64,000 nt of DNA from Roseomonas sp. (lineage in GTDB: Bacteria > Pseudomonadota > Alphaproteobacteria > Acetobacterales > Acetobacteraceae), in contig JADCFX010000010.1 in assembly GCA_020249285.1 (NCBI GenBank), forward strand, positions 62,001-126,000, written 5' to 3'. Shown here in pieces: positions 9,633 to 16,585 of the stretch. A program made the translations under genes and the position numbers. Position 1 is the first letter of the stretch. Each line of letters starts with the position of its first letter. The notes below the pieces were generated by a model that was given only the letters and a program-made list of their open reading frames with translations, had not been told where the DNA came from and did no database searches.

Positions 9633-10265
9633 TCATGCGCGGCTTTCGGTGGCGAGCTTGATCGCAATCAGCGCAAGCGCACCGCCCAAAATCCAACGCT
9701 GTGCGGCCATCCAGGTAGGGTTTTCGCTGAGGAAGCGCGAAACTCCGGCGGCGCCGTAAATCAACAAGCCATCGAAGATGATGGCGATGGCAATTTGCAC
9801 CGCGCCAAGCGTGATGCTTTGCAGAAAAACATTGCCAAGCGCGGGGTCAATGAAGGGCGGCAGTACCGCCACATAGAAAATCGCAACTTTCGGATTGAGC
9901 GCGGCGGTGGCGAAACCAACACCAAACAGGCGCGATGCTGGTTCTCGTGGCATGGGCCGCGCGGTGAAAATCGGCTGCCCACCGGGGCGGAGACATTGCC
10001 AAGCGAGGAAAGCAAGATAAGCCGCGCCACCGATGCGCAGCACATCCCAAGCATAGGGAATGGCAAACAGCGCCGCCGTAATCCCCGCCGCAGCGCAGAG
10101 CATGATGAACAGGGACCCACATTGGCAGCCAATCAACGAAATCATGCCAGCGCCAACACCCTGCGCCAAAGAACGCGAAACAAGATAAAGCATATTCGGC
10201 CCCGGCGTGGCGGCGAGGCCGAGCGAGAGGGCCGCGAAGATCAGCAGGGTTTCGAGGGTGGGCAT
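9633..10265 (-). CDS. LysE/RhtB family amino-acid exporter
   Basis: A 210-residue inner-membrane protein with about six hydrophobic segments. It carries the family signature near the N-terminus: AATPGPNMLYLVSRSLAQG, with GVGAGMISLIGCQCG after it. The C-terminal SFxxG-type region and final helices fit the LysE/RhtB fold. Such proteins export amino acids such as homoserine, threonine, lysine or leucine; the substrate is not predictable. It lies 41 bp upstream of the carB start and 3 bp from the stop of the gene at 10269, so the three-gene block between carA and carB may be one transcript. Confidence 0.9.
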   Translation of the reverse strand: MPTLETLLIFAALSLGLAATPGPNMLYLVSRSLAQGVGAGMISLIGCQCGSLFIMLCAAAGITAALFAIPYAWDVLRIGGAAYLAFLAWQCLRPGGQPIFTARPMPREPASRLFGVGFATAALNPKVAIFYVAVLPPFIDPALGNVFLQSITLGAVQIAIAIIFDGLLIYGAAGVSRFLSENPTWMAAQRWILGGALALIAIKLATESRA

Positions 10266-10268
10266 GGA

Positions 10269-11177
10269 CTATCGCGCTGCCTCGTATGCCTTGACGATTA
10301 GTAGGATAGCGGAGGCCGTCTGATGCAAGCCATAGGCAGCAAGATATTCGGGTACTTCGCGCACCTCTTCGCCCTGCCCATGGGCCGCCTCTTTGTTCCG
10401 GACATTTGGCGCGCCACCTTGCAGGAGTGATTTTAGGTCATTGAGCTGCTTCTCAAGATAAATTGGCAGAACGTTCAGCCCGAAGAATTTATTCAGCAAG
10501 GCCGAAGCCGTATCCCTCTCTGTGACTTCTTGACCATGCTTGCGAAGAATAATTTTTAGAACGCTCTCAAATGCTTTAGCGCCTTCTAAAAGAGCGCCCT
10601 TATAGTCCCCATTGCGGTATTTTTTATGCGCTTGGAGAAATTCGTCATTTGCCCCTTCGAAGCCTTTAGCGCTCAATAAATTGAGGGTCGGCTTTACGAC
10701 TTCACTATGGACAAATTGGTGATCCACTCTGATCGCCAAACCGTTTTCAATCTGGAAGCCAACACCACCCTCCCTCAGTCGAGTATTGAGCGTGTTGATC
10801 GCTTCGTCTTGACCACGACTTGAAAGTTCCCTGGCACAAAATTCGATAACATCAAGGCAACGAGGCGCATCTTCTTCGCGCATTAGAAATTGGCTTAACT
10901 CATAAAAACCGGGCCGGGAATGTTCTCTATGAAATTCAGGCACTCCAACGAGATCTAGCAAATGAAAAACGCCGTATTCTTCACGCAATAATGTACAAAC
11001 GGCCATATAAAACATAGATGCAAGATTGTCGTTATCGCGGTTGGGCTTTCCAATAGCGCGTTCCAATAACATAATGATTTGCCGCCGCACATGATCAGGG
11101 ATTTCGGCGTATTGATAAACATCGTTTACGGCGCCGGTGCCGCGAGACGCTCTTTTTGAAAAGATGTCGAAGACCAT
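10269..11177 (-). CDS. HEPN-like abortive-infection family protein (STM4504/CBY_0614 type)
   Basis: A 302-residue soluble protein. The start MVFDIFSKRASRGTG and overall build resemble the uncharacterised STM4504/CBY_0614 family, whose C-terminal region is related to Abi_C domains of abortive-infection proteins (recalled from family knowledge, not searched). The C-terminal helical region (about 180-300) holds VRNKEAAHGQG: Arg260-Asn261 and His266 fit the Rx4-6H motif of HEPN ribonucleases. Base composition differs from its neighbours; the 60 bases from 10561 have only 29 G+C. It sits between carA and carB, an order usually unbroken. A phage-defence or toxin-like RNase role is possible but not proven, and no antitoxin gene is seen. 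Confidence 0.6.
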   Translation of the reverse strand: MVFDIFSKRASRGTGAVNDVYQYAEIPDHVRRQIIMLLERAIGKPNRDNDNLASMFYMAVCTLLREEYGVFHLLDLVGVPEFHREHSRPGFYELSQFLMREEDAPRCLDVIEFCARELSSRGQDEAINTLNTRLREGGVGFQIENGLAIRVDHQFVHSEVVKPTLNLLSAKGFEGANDEFLQAHKKYRNGDYKGALLEGAKAFESVLKIILRKHGQEVTERDTASALLNKFFGLNVLPIYLEKQLNDLKSLLQGGAPNVRNKEAAHGQGEEVREVPEYLAAYGLHQTASAILLIVKAYEAAR

Positions 11178-11204
11178 GACTTTGTGCCCCCGAAACTGGC
11201 CATT

Positions 11205-11972
11205 TCACCCCTGCACCGAATACCCACCATCCACCGGGATCGCGACCCCGGTGATGAAGGCCGCGGCATCGGAAGCGAGGAAGGCCGCAACCCCAGCAAA
11301 ATCCGCGGGCATCCCCCAGCGCTTGGAAGGCGTGCGCGCCAGCACATTGTCATTCAGCCCGGCCATATCTTGCCGCGCCTTGCGCGTCAGGTCCGTATCA
11401 ATCCAGCCGGGCAGGATCACATTCACCGTAATGCCATCCGCGGCCCAGGCGACGGCGGTGGATTTCGTCATCTGCACCACACCACCCTTGGAGGCACCAT
11501 ACGCGACATGCAAAGGCAGGCCAAAGATGGACAGCATGGACCCATTATTGATCACGCGCCCGCAGCCATGCGCCTTCAAATACGGATAGGCGGCTTGGGA
11601 TGCCAACATGCCGCTGGTCAGGTTGGTATTGATGATGCTGTGCCAGTCTTCCAGCTTATATGTCTCTGGCCGATTGCGGATATTCGTGCCGGCATTATTC
11701 ACCAGAATATCCAAACGCCCCATCCGCTTGGCGGTTTCTTCCACCATGCCGGTGATCGAAGCGGGGTCGGTCACATCCACCGCGATGCTTTCCGCCTTGG
11801 CGCCCAGCGCTCGCAGGCCCGCCACCGCCGCTTCATTCTTCGCGCCATTGCGGCCAGCCACCATTACGGTCGCACCGGCTTTCGCCAGGCCCGTCGCCAT
11901 GCCAAGGCCAATGCCGCCATTGCCGCCCGTGACCAGCGCAACGCGGCCGGTCAGATCAAACATCTTGCTCAT
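11205..11972 (-). CDS. SDR family oxidoreductase (gluconate/ketoacyl reductase-like)
   Basis: A 255-residue classical SDR. TGGNGGIG is at 15-22 and NNAG at 92-95. Catalytic Asn117 (NTNLT), Ser145 (NNGSM), Tyr158 and Lys162 (YGASK) are all present. The C-terminus PVDGGYSVQG is typical of gluconate 5-dehydrogenase and 2-deoxygluconate dehydrogenase-like SDRs, but the exact substrate is open. Its ATG overlaps the carA stop by 4 bases (ATGA), so it is probably translated with carA on one message even though the function is unrelated. It belongs to the block separating carA from carB. Confidence 0.85.
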   Translation of the reverse strand: MSKMFDLTGRVALVTGGNGGIGLGMATGLAKAGATVMVAGRNGAKNEAAVAGLRALGAKAESIAVDVTDPASITGMVEETAKRMGRLDILVNNAGTNIRNRPETYKLEDWHSIINTNLTSGMLASQAAYPYLKAHGCGRVINNGSMLSIFGLPLHVAYGASKGGVVQMTKSTAVAWAADGITVNVILPGWIDTDLTRKARQDMAGLNDNVLARTPSKRWGMPADFAGVAAFLASDAAAFITGVAIPVDGGYSVQG

Positions 11973-13339
11973 GCCTTTGCCCTTTCGATCATTTCAACGA
12001 AGCGATGGAACAAATAATGGCTGTCCGATGGCCCGGGGCTCGCTTCCGGGTGGTATTGCACGGAAAAGGCTGGGCGATCGGTGGCCGCGACACCTTCATT
12101 GGTGCCATCGAACAGAGAGATATGCGTCACCTTCGCATTGGCCGGCAGGCTTTCCGGATCAACAGCGAAGCCGTGATTCTGGCTGGTGATTTCCACCTTG
12201 CCCGTCGTCAAATCCTTCACCGGCTGATTGGCGCCCCGATGCCCGCGCGCCAGCTTGAAGGTGCGCGCGCCAAGCGCCAGCGACAGCAATTGATGGCCGA
12301 GACAAATGCCGAAGATCGGCAGTTTCTTATTTAGCACAGCGCGGATTGCGGGCAGCGCATAAGTACCCGTCGCCGCCGGGTCACCGGGGCCATTGGACAG
12401 GAAAACACCATCCGGGTTTTGCGCGAAAATATCCTCGGCTGAGGCGGTGGCGGGCAGCACCACCACATCACAACCAGCAGAGGCCAGGCAGCGCAGGATA
12501 TTGCGCTTGGCGCCGTAATCCATCGCGACAACGCGGTATTTCGGGGCGGTTTGGCGGCCAAAGCCGGTGGGCCAGGCCCATTCCGTTTCATCCCAGCGAT
12601 AGCTCTGCCGGCAGGTCACATCCTTGGCCAGATCCATGCCCTCAAGCCCCGGCCAGCCAGCGGCTTCGGCGCGGAGTGCTGCGATATCAAACTTCCCATC
12701 CACGCGATGGCACAAAACGCCATTGGGCGGCCCGCCATCGCGGATGCGCGCGGTCAGGGCGCGGGTATCAATGCCGGCAAGCCCAGGCACGCCGTGGGAA
12801 ACCAGCCAGGCATGCAAATGCCGCGTGGCGCGGTAATTCGCCGGTTCCGTGACATCCTGCTTCACGATCAGCCCACGCGCGGCGGGGGTGAGGGCTTCGA
12901 TATCTTCGCCGTTGGTGCCGACATTGCCGATATGCGGGAAGGTGAAGGTGATGATCTGCCCCGCATAGGAAGGATCGGTCAGGGTTTCCTGATAGCCGGT
13001 CATGCCCGTGTTGAAGCAAATTTCGGCCACCGCCTTGCCCTCTGCCCCGAAGCCGCGGCCCCAAAAGACGCTGCCATCAGCCAGGACAAGGCAGGCGGTG
13101 GCGCCAGGGGGGGCGGTATCAGCCATGGGAAGGGGCTCCGGTTTTGGGGTCTCGGTGGTGGGCGTGCCGGTCATATCGGCAAGCGTCAGGCCAGTGGCGG
13201 TCAGGATGGCGGGCCAATGTTTGGTTGGAATGGCCTTGGATTGCCGCCATTTCCGGATGGCTTCCGTGCCGACGCCGCAGCGCTCAGCCGCGGCTTCAGC
13301 CCCGCCCAAAAGGGCGATGATGTCTTCAACGCTGCGCAT
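11969..13339 (-). CDS. carA: carbamoyl-phosphate synthase small subunit with N-terminal HTH domain
   Basis: A 456-residue frame. Residues 72-456 are a normal-length CarA, the glutamine amidotransferase that feeds ammonia to CarB. The N-terminal half holds CFNTGMTGYQETLTDPSY. The C-terminal class I GATase has nucleophile Cys in FGICLGHQLL and the His/Glu pair in QYHPEASPGP. Before it, residues 1-60 are a Cro/CI-like helix-turn-helix (AAERCGVGTEAIRKWRQSK), joined in frame by a Pro/Thr-rich linker with no stop. ATG 13126, with GGAG 9 bases upstream, could start CarA alone. ATG 13339 has no Shine-Dalgarno but sits just where a leaderless transcript from the promoter at 13348 would begin. Both products are possible. 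Confidence 0.9.
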   Translation of the reverse strand: MRSVEDIIALLGGAEAAAERCGVGTEAIRKWRQSKAIPTKHWPAILTATGLTLADMTGTPTTETPKPEPLPMADTAPPGATACLVLADGSVFWGRGFGAEGKAVAEICFNTGMTGYQETLTDPSYAGQIITFTFPHIGNVGTNGEDIEALTPAARGLIVKQDVTEPANYRATRHLHAWLVSHGVPGLAGIDTRALTARIRDGGPPNGVLCHRVDGKFDIAALRAEAAGWPGLEGMDLAKDVTCRQSYRWDETEWAWPTGFGRQTAPKYRVVAMDYGAKRNILRCLASAGCDVVVLPATASAEDIFAQNPDGVFLSNGPGDPAATGTYALPAIRAVLNKKLPIFGICLGHQLLSLALGARTFKLARGHRGANQPVKDLTTGKVEITSQNHGFAVDPESLPANAKVTHISLFDGTNEGVAATDRPAFSVQYHPEASPGPSDSHYLFHRFVEMIERAKA

Positions 13340-13347
13340 GAGGCCGG

Positions 13348-13376
13348 CTTATCTGGGAAAAAACTTCCCAAGGCAA
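13348..13376 (-). promoter_or_regulatory. putative carA promoter with palindromic operator in its spacer
   Basis: Read on the minus strand: TTGCCT (-35 like, 13371-13376), then the 17-base palindrome TGGGAAGTTTTTTCCCA (13354-13370), then GATAAG (-10 like, 13348-13353), then 8 bases to ATG 13339. A 17-base spacer is ideal for sigma-70, and it is entirely the inverted repeat TGGGAA-N5-TTCCCA. This is a classic repressor position. The predicted start falls at or beside the ATG, so the mRNA would be leaderless. Promoter match is modest (4/6 at each box). Confidence 0.5.
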
Positions 13377-13391
13377 GGGAAAAGAGATGTA

Positions 13392-13408
13392 TGGGAAGAA
13401 TTCTCCCG
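13392..13408. promoter_or_regulatory. second operator-like palindrome upstream of carA
   Basis: TGGGAAGAATTCTCCCG is a near-palindrome closely related to the site in the carA promoter spacer (TGGGAA...CCCA, also 17 bases). Its centre is 38 bp from the centre of the first, so two dimers of one regulator could bind on nearly the same DNA face region. Probable operator; the bound protein could be the CarA-linked HTH domain itself (inference). Confidence 0.4.
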
Positions 13409-13443
13409 CAATGCAGCAAAGCTGGCCTCTATGGCTCGGCTGG

Positions 13444-13623
13444 TCAGAATCCTCGCCGCCCATTTGCCCCTGATGATGCGGCTGGGAATGTCCGCTGACC
13501 ATAGCAGATGACAATAGCGGGCTGCATATCATCCGCCCGGATGCGGGCTTCGCCTTTCGTAATCGCTTCGCGCATCATCCTTCCATCGGCGGGCACCCAG
13601 CCTTTTGCGGGCCCGCGCCGCAT
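13444..13623 (-). CDS. possible small protein, 59 aa
   Basis: A short frame, below the size usually tracked, between the L,D-transpeptidase and the carA promoter. It starts at ATG 13623 and reads MRRGPAKGWVPADGRMMREA then a mixed-charge stretch ending in PAIVICYGQ. The middle 35 codons look protein-like (a KGE/RADD charge pattern, GC-rich third positions in part), while the last 15 residues are low-complexity. No clear ribosome site was found. It may be a real small gene, a remnant, or chance. Apart from this, 13340-13701 holds only the carA control region. Confidence 0.25.
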   Translation of the reverse strand: MRRGPAKGWVPADGRMMREAITKGEARIRADDMQPAIVICYGQRTFPAASSGANGRRGF

Positions 13624-13701
13624 CGCGCCCCCGTGTGAAAGCCTTGACCAGAAACAGCCACCATATCACCGGAGACAACTCGCCGCCGATGCCCGTGCGC
13701 G

Positions 13702-15192
13702 TCAGGTCCGCCCTTGTACCGCTGGCCTTGGCGAAGAAACAGGCGCTGATCTGCGCGCCGACCCTGCAACAGGTGCTGCTCTCGCAGTCATGGAAGCCAT
13801 ATGGGTGGACCCAGGTGCGCCCTGTTCCGGCGCGCGCTTTTGCAAACGCTGCCACAGCGCCTCATCCCGGCTGTAGAAATCCGGACGCATCTCCAAGTCG
13901 CGGCCAGCAGCGAAGGCCGTATGGTACAGCACGAAAACCGGTACTGGTTCTGCCAGCGACCTCCGCACCGTATCCCCTGTTGCTACCTTCTTATTGATAA
14001 TGTCCAAAGGTTCATCCATCAGCAGCGCAGCAAATTGCAGCGGGTTATGCACGCGAATGCAGCCATTGCTCAGACGACGATTGTCGCGGCTAAAGACGTC
14101 CTTGTCTGGCGTGTCATGCAAATAAACGTCAAAGCGGTTCGGCATTTCGAACATCACGGCACCTAGCCCGGCTTGCGGGCCTGGCGCCTGTTCGGCGTCA
14201 CCATTTGGCAGCATAACGATCTTGTTCTTGATCAGGTAAAGCGGGTCTCGCTTCAGCATCGGGCGGATATCCGCTTCGACAATATCATGCGGGATAACCC
14301 ACGGGGGATTGAACAGCGCGGATTCAATCACGGTGCTGAATTCAGGGCTTTGCTTGCGATCCGTCGCTTCACCCACCACCACGCGCGTGACGAAAACCGG
14401 ACGGTCATCCCGATAGAGCACCAGTTGTTGATCAGGCACATTCACCCAGACGCGATTGGCTGGCAGCTCGCGCGGAAGCCAGCGTTGGCGTTCAAGATTG
14501 GCCTCAATCACGCGCAAGCGGCGCGCCTCGCCGCGGTCGGGCCTGCTTGCCGAGCCAAGCCGCTGCAGCGCCTGGCGGAGCGCCCTGTAGGTCGGGGTTT
14601 GTGGCGCCAGCGCCTCGATCACTGCGGTCGGATCGGGGCCATCCAGCGCCTTATCGAGCACTTCCGCCACATCTACCGGGTCTGGCGCAAGGGCCTCTCG
14701 ATCCTTGCGTCGGCTCTGCGGTACGGCGCCAAAAGCAAGCGCCTCAGCATAGGTGAGTACCGCGTGGGACAGCAGCAAGTCGCGCCGATCGGGCGGGAAG
14801 GTATCCAAACGCCTCAGCAGGTCGGCGTGGAATAATTCCGGGTCCAAGCCATGATCGCGGGCGCGCAGAACAAGAGCCTTGAACGACCCCGCCTGCGCTT
14901 GGCGCGTGGTCCAGACCGGTTCAAAATCGCGGCGCGTGTAGAAACGGCGCAGCAAAGCGCCATCTAACGTCTCCCCAGCAACAACCGGTGGGGGGCTGTC
15001 CAGCGCATGGCCTGCGGGTTCTTCGGGCTTGAGCGCCGCCGTATCCATTGATTCGTTTTCCGATACCGCGCAGCCTGCCAGCGCCAAGGCCGAGGCAAGG
15101 CCGAAAAGGCTCGCGCGGCGAGAAACCAGGGCTGGCGGGGGAGCCAACGGCCCTTTTTTGCACGATTCGCGGATACTCCATGGCAACGGCAC
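13702..15192 (-). CDS. L,D-transpeptidase (YkuD catalytic domain), YcbB-like
   Basis: A 496-residue exported protein. It starts at GTG 15192 with AGGAG about 8 bases upstream. Residues 24-45 (RRASLFGLASALALAGCAVS) are a lipoprotein-type signal with lipobox LAGC. A peptidoglycan-binding-like region rich in LxxLGLDPELFHADLL follows. The YkuD domain starts near residue 245 (VWVNVPDQQLVLYRDDRPVF) and has the catalytic HD...SNGCIRV motif with Cys378. The length and PPWVIPHDIV segment fit the YcbB/LdtD group, which makes 3-3 crosslinks in peptidoglycan. The C-terminal 60 residues are low-complexity. Confidence 0.9.
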   Translation of the reverse strand: MPLPWSIRESCKKGPLAPPPALVSRRASLFGLASALALAGCAVSENESMDTAALKPEEPAGHALDSPPPVVAGETLDGALLRRFYTRRDFEPVWTTRQAQAGSFKALVLRARDHGLDPELFHADLLRRLDTFPPDRRDLLLSHAVLTYAEALAFGAVPQSRRKDREALAPDPVDVAEVLDKALDGPDPTAVIEALAPQTPTYRALRQALQRLGSASRPDRGEARRLRVIEANLERQRWLPRELPANRVWVNVPDQQLVLYRDDRPVFVTRVVVGEATDRKQSPEFSTVIESALFNPPWVIPHDIVEADIRPMLKRDPLYLIKNKIVMLPNGDAEQAPGPQAGLGAVMFEMPNRFDVYLHDTPDKDVFSRDNRRLSNGCIRVHNPLQFAALLMDEPLDIINKKVATGDTVRRSLAEPVPVFVLYHTAFAAGRDLEMRPDFYSRDEALWQRLQKRAPEQGAPGSTHMASMTARAAPVAGSARRSAPVSSPRPAVQGRT

Positions 15193-15234
15193 GCTTTTAT
15201 CTCCTGGAACTTCGCGTTTTATGCAATAAAGGGT

Positions 15235-15263
15235 TTGACAGTTGCCAAATAAATGATCATGAA
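15235..15263 (+). promoter_or_regulatory. possible promoter for the small lipoprotein
   Basis: A perfect -35 TTGACA (15235-15240) is followed 17 bases later by CATGAA (15258-15263), a weak -10. It lies 41 bp upstream of the ATG at 15304. The -35 is striking but the -10 makes the call uncertain. Confidence 0.3.
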
Positions 15264-15303
15264 TCGGTCTGTCTCCAAGACCCTAGCAATTTGGACCCGA
15301 AAA

Positions 15304-15474
15304 ATGAACACTGACTCCAAAGAAATGACTCGCAAATCGCTGCTCCGCAAGTTTGCGGCGGCCGCGGTCCTTGCCCCGGCGGCGCTGCTCGCGGCCTGCG
15401 CTTCGGAACCGGCCCCGGCGCCTGCTCCGGCTCCGGCACCGGCACCTGCTCCGGCCCCTAGGGCGCGCGGCTGA
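15304..15474 (+). CDS. tiny Ala/Pro-rich lipoprotein, 56 aa
   Basis: It starts MNTDSKEMTRKSLLRKFAAA, a basic n-region followed by a hydrophobic stretch and a lipobox LLAAC, so Cys30 or so would be lipidated. What remains is SEP and then a run of about eight Ala-Pro dipeptides ending in RARG: a short rigid Pro/Ala arm on a lipid anchor. An upstream ATG at 15253 is possible but would add a charged tail before the signal. The product may be a small envelope spacer or a cell-wall contact protein. It lies between the transpeptidase and a strong terminator. No known family recognised. Confidence 0.6.
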   Translation: MNTDSKEMTRKSLLRKFAAAAVLAPAALLAACASEPAPAPAPAPAPAPAPAPRARG

Positions 15475-15479
15475 TTTGA

Positions 15480-15524
15480 CATTCCGTTGGGCGGTGCCTT
15501 TGGGTGCCGCCTTCGAACGGAATG
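15480..15524. other. long hairpin downstream of the small lipoprotein
   Basis: CATTCCGTT (15480-15488) pairs with AACGGAATG (15516-15524). Inside, GGCGGTGCC faces GGTGCCGCC around a TTTG loop. A T-run follows 12 bases later, so it may protect the 3' end or add to termination before the stronger terminator at 15568. Confidence 0.55.
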
Positions 15525-15567
15525 CCAAATACCGCTTTTTATTTATAGGCGGGGAAAAGTACCCAGA

Positions 15568-15597
15568 CCCGTTGCGCATCCGCGCGGCGGGTTTTTT
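15568..15597 (+). terminator. Rho-independent terminator
   Basis: A ten-pair stem CCCGTTGCGC / GCGCGGCGGG (two G-U pairs in RNA) with loop ATCC is followed at once by TTTTTT (15592-15597). This is a textbook intrinsic terminator for the transcript of the small lipoprotein at 15304. No gene is seen from here to 15862. That gap has a TATAAT at 15772-15777 that could be a -10 for marC, but no matching -35. Confidence 0.85.
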
Positions 15598-15862
15598 CTA
15601 TTTTCCATGGCCTCAAACAACTCTATGTAGGCGGCTCCGCCCTGCCCCGGGCCAATAGGTGTCGGGGCGCCTCCTCAGCACATCATGACGCGCGCCATAG
15701 GCCCTGGGATGCGGCGCACAGCCATGGGGCTGAATTGCCTAACGGCCATATGCTTTCTTCCTCTATCGCCCTATAATCAACGCTCATAAGCCGTCCCGCA
15801 AGGAGAATAGGCCGCTTGCCGCAGGCAATTTCCCTCGCAAACCCCAAATCGGGAATGGCGCA

Positions 15863-16549
15863 ATGACGGCCTCCGCCATTTTCGGTGACTTGTTTGCCGC
15901 CTGGCTATTTGGCTTTTCGGCGCTGATCAGTATCATCAACCCGCCCGCCGGCGCGCTGATCTTCCACGGCATGACGCGTTGGTTGACCGAACAGGATCGG
16001 GCACGCCTGGCGCGGTCCATTGCCATCAATAGCTTTATTGTCCTGCTGGGCGCCCTGTTCCTCGGCGCTCCTATCCTGGGCTTTTTCGGTATTTCCCTTG
16101 AAGCTTTACGGATCGCAGGCGGCCTGACGGTCGCGGTCGCCGGCTGGCAGATGCTGAATGAGGAAGATGACAACCAGCGCCGCGAAGCCCAGGCCCCCGC
16201 CGCCTTGGATACCGCCCCTGTCGAGCGCATGAGCTTCTTTCCGCTGACCCTGCCGCTCACCACCGGCCCGGGTACCATTGCAGCGTCGATCGCCCTTTCC
16301 GCAGAAAGGCGCTCCTCCGAAATTGGCGATATCGTGCTGAACGCTTTGGTCTTCACGCTACTGGCCGCGACAGTGGCGCTGACTGTTTGGGTCGCCTATG
16401 CCAATGCCGCCGCGGTCGCGCGCCGGCTTGGCCCGACAGGCATGTTGATCGCTGCCAAACTTGCCGCCTTTGTGCTGCTTTGCATCGGCGCGCAAATCAT
16501 GCTGACCGGCGTGATTGATGCGCTCACCCCCATTCTCGCGAAGCGGTAA
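15863..16549 (+). CDS. MarC family integral membrane protein
   Basis: A 228-residue protein with six hydrophobic segments in the MarC/UPF0056 pattern: FGFSALISIINPPAGALIFH at the N-terminus (the family NP-x-G motif), then GFFGISLEALRIAGGLTVAV, and FPLTLPLTTGPGTIAASIAL in the second repeat. Members sit in the inner membrane and are often labelled NAAT transporters. The link to multidrug resistance first suggested for MarC is not supported, so the function is unknown. Length is normal. It is transcribed alone toward the peptidase gene 36 bp downstream. Confidence 0.9.
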   Translation: MTASAIFGDLFAAWLFGFSALISIINPPAGALIFHGMTRWLTEQDRARLARSIAINSFIVLLGALFLGAPILGFFGISLEALRIAGGLTVAVAGWQMLNEEDDNQRREAQAPAALDTAPVERMSFFPLTLPLTTGPGTIAASIALSAERRSSEIGDIVLNALVFTLLAATVALTVWVAYANAAAVARRLGPTGMLIAAKLAAFVLLCIGAQIMLTGVIDALTPILAKR

Positions 16550-16585
16550 CGCGCCGCGACATTCCAAAACCAACAGGAGAGAAAC

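Noticed and set aside
13529..13855. 108-codon minus-strand frame overlapping the end of the L,D-transpeptidase
   Set aside because: It overlaps the C-terminus of a certain gene, and its sequence is Arg/Ala-rich without motifs.
15598..15862. Possible structured RNA between the lipoprotein terminator and marC
   Set aside because: Several GC-rich inverted pieces are present but none matches SRP RNA, 6S RNA, RNase P or a riboswitch core that I could recognise.
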